DNA of 64,000 nt from Nostoc edaphicum CCNP1411 (GTDB taxonomy: Bacteria > Cyanobacteriota > Cyanobacteriia > Cyanobacteriales > Nostocaceae), in contig NZ_CP054698.1 in NCBI RefSeq assembly GCF_014023275.1, positions 248,001-312,000 on the forward strand, written 5' to 3'. A model generated the notes under the pieces. That model saw nothing but the letters and a program-made list of their open reading frames with translations, was not told the origin of the DNA and did not search any database. The position numbers and the translations under genes were made by a program. This document shows, one piece after another, positions 62,789-64,000 of this stretch. Within the stretch, counting starts at the first letter, position 1, and each line of letters begins with the position of its first letter.

Positions 62789-63327
62789 AATTACACTCCT
62801 AATTTTGCTGACTTTTTGTCTTTAAGTGATGGAATTATTTAATTTTCCATTTCCTGTTTCTTTCCAGCAAATAAACCTGACTTATTTTGAAGACTAAACT
62901 AAAATTTAGCCTTTGCCCGTCACCAATTTAATGTGCATCTACCATACAGCCCAAATTTTTGTCACCATTAAGCCAGAAAAACTATATGCTCAATTGAAAC
63001 TTCTAAAGTAAATCTCAATTTTGTATGTATATACTGAGCTACAAACTGAAATTTCTATTTTTCGGAATTTAGCTCATATATTTGTGCAAAACTGAGGCGG
63101 ATGCTGCCGGAATAATAAATTTCAAGCACAATTCGATTAGACGCCCATCAATTCGTTACAAGGCATCGCTCAAGCACAACTTTCTCCAAGTTATTTAAAT
63201 TGTTCAATACCTGATGAGGTAAGGAAATTGGGGATTTGTATGGTGTCTAAGTGATATTTACTAACAAGAGAGATTATACTGCATGACTTAAAATGAATAT
63301 ATACCCCAATTGAAATGGATTCCCAGT
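62789..63327. other. Gap between the PPC-protein and kinase genes
   Basis: 539 AT-rich bases holding the promoters of two divergent genes. I see no repeat array, hairpin or further ORF worth calling. Confidence 0.5.
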
Positions 63328-64000
63328 ATGCTCTGTTGTGTGAATCCCGATTGCCAAAAACCCCTAAATCCTGACAAAAACAACTATTGCCACAGTTGTA
63401 AAGCGGAATTAATACCCTTACTGGGAGGTCGCTATCGACCTACTCAGGTTTTGTCAGACGAAGGCGGATTTGGTAGAACCTATCTGGCGAAAGATGTACA
63501 CAAACTCAATGAATGCTGTGTTGTTAAGCAATTCGCACCAAAACTTCAGGGAACTGGGCCACTAACAAAGGCCGTTGAATTATTTAAACAAGAAGCTAGC
63601 CGACTTCAAGAACTGGCAGAACACCCGCAAATTCCAACTTTATTGGCTTATTTTGAGCAAAATAGCTATCTATTTTTGGTGCAGCAGTTTATCGATGGGC
63701 AAAACTTGCTCAAAGAATGTGAAACGCGGGGAACCTATAACGAAACAGAGATTCGCCAACTTTTGCTAGATTTACTGCCGGTACTGAAGTTCATCCATCA
63801 GCGGGGAGTGATTCATCGAGATATCAAGCCACAGAATATTATTCGCCGTCACAGTGATGGGCGATTAGTGCTAATTGATTTTGGGGCTTCCAAAGTGCTG
63901 ACGGCAACAGTGCAAACTAAAATGGGCACTGTTATTGGCTCACACGGTTACACTGCACTTGAGCAGATGCAAGATGGAAAAGCTTATCCAGCCAGTGATT
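63328..64000 (+). CDS. Serine/threonine protein kinase with N-terminal zinc ribbon, 3' end outside the window
   Basis: ATG 63328 opens a frame running off the window (224 codons). The first 30 residues form a small zinc-ribbon-like knob with two CxxC-type pairs (CCVNPDC and CHSC). The kinase domain follows: glycine loop SDEGGFGRTYLAKD (about 43-56), ATP-binding Lys67 in VVKQF, HRDIKPQNII with the catalytic Asp, IDFGASK for magnesium binding, and the activation segment ending in GYTALEQ. This zinc-ribbon plus Hanks kinase layout is common in Nostoc. The C-terminal sensor part is beyond the end. Confidence 0.92.
   Translation, partial: MLCCVNPDCQKPLNPDKNNYCHSCKAELIPLLGGRYRPTQVLSDEGGFGRTYLAKDVHKLNECCVVKQFAPKLQGTGPLTKAVELFKQEASRLQELAEHPQIPTLLAYFEQNSYLFLVQQFIDGQNLLKECETRGTYNETEIRQLLLDLLPVLKFIHQRGVIHRDIKPQNIIRRHSDGRLVLIDFGASKVLTATVQTKMGTVIGSHGYTALEQMQDGKAYPASD

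Noticed and set aside
1..64000. tRNA, rRNA or known riboswitch
   Set aside because: I looked for conserved tRNA arms, rRNA segments and common cyanobacterial riboswitch cores (cobalamin, TPP, glutamine) and saw none.

Overview
The window looks like chromosomal DNA of a filamentous, Nostoc-like cyanobacterium. Signs seen directly are the very frequent HIP1 octamer GCGATCGC, many 7-base short tandem repeats (STRR) between genes, an AMIN-domain TonB receptor, an SLH/OprB porin and several cyanobacterial hypothetical proteins. No rRNA or tRNA gene was seen.

Layout. 0-3 kb: an unknown partial gene, an XRE/ImmA-IrrE pair, a deoxyhypusine-synthase-like gene and an SDR remnant. 3-25 kb: a natural-product locus. 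A TonB receptor and an FptX/RhtX-like importer run leftwards; rightwards run an acyl-AMP ligase, an EntS-like exporter, a TauD-type oxygenase, a FcoT-type enzyme, a free ACP and two NRPSs (C-A-T-Cy-A-Ox-T and Cy-A-T-TE). The ligase, TauD, FcoT, ACP and NRPS set is the diagnostic gene set of isonitrile lipopeptide clusters (ScoA-E; Mycobacterium Rv0097-Rv0101), here joined to two cysteine heterocyclisation modules. The hand-read adenylation codes suggest an ornithine/lysine-like residue followed by Cys and Cys. I infer a secreted, re-imported isonitrile-thiazole-thiazoline metallophore.

25-28 kb: an RMD1-family gene, a 10-repeat CRISPR array without cas genes (leader on the right, read leftwards) and tmk.

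28-46 kb: an apparently complete myo-inositol locus. MIOX makes D-glucuronate, UxaC gives fructuronate, an SDR gives D-mannonate, a LarA-family Ni-pincer enzyme could epimerise C2 to give D-gluconate, and GntK makes 6-phosphogluconate. With it are two sugar-binding lipoproteins, an RbsA-like ATPase, an RbsC-like permease, an MFS sugar porter, a Gfo/Idh/MocA dehydrogenase and an OprB porin. A LacI regulator is encoded here, and TGCACACGTGTGCA-like palindromes lie before lacI and in a cluster before MIOX. No mannonate dehydratase, KDG kinase or classical iol gene is present, so the LarA homologue is the natural bridge.

46-64 kb: a DUF3131 protein, a TIGR04376 protein, a decayed patch (four-helix-bundle pseudogene and ISAs1 fragment), an EamA transporter, a HAD phosphatase, a second four-helix-bundle gene with an in-frame repeat insertion, hisC, and a sulfur/metal block (TauE/SafE, two CadD-type transporters, cysK, an Rrf2 regulator, cysE, a Crp-type regulator and a double NIL protein). 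The window ends with a PPC-domain secreted protein and the 5' part of a Ser/Thr kinase.

Family calls were made by reading motifs, without database searches. Identity is firm for well-marked enzymes; substrates of the NRPS, LarA homologue and transporters are inferred.
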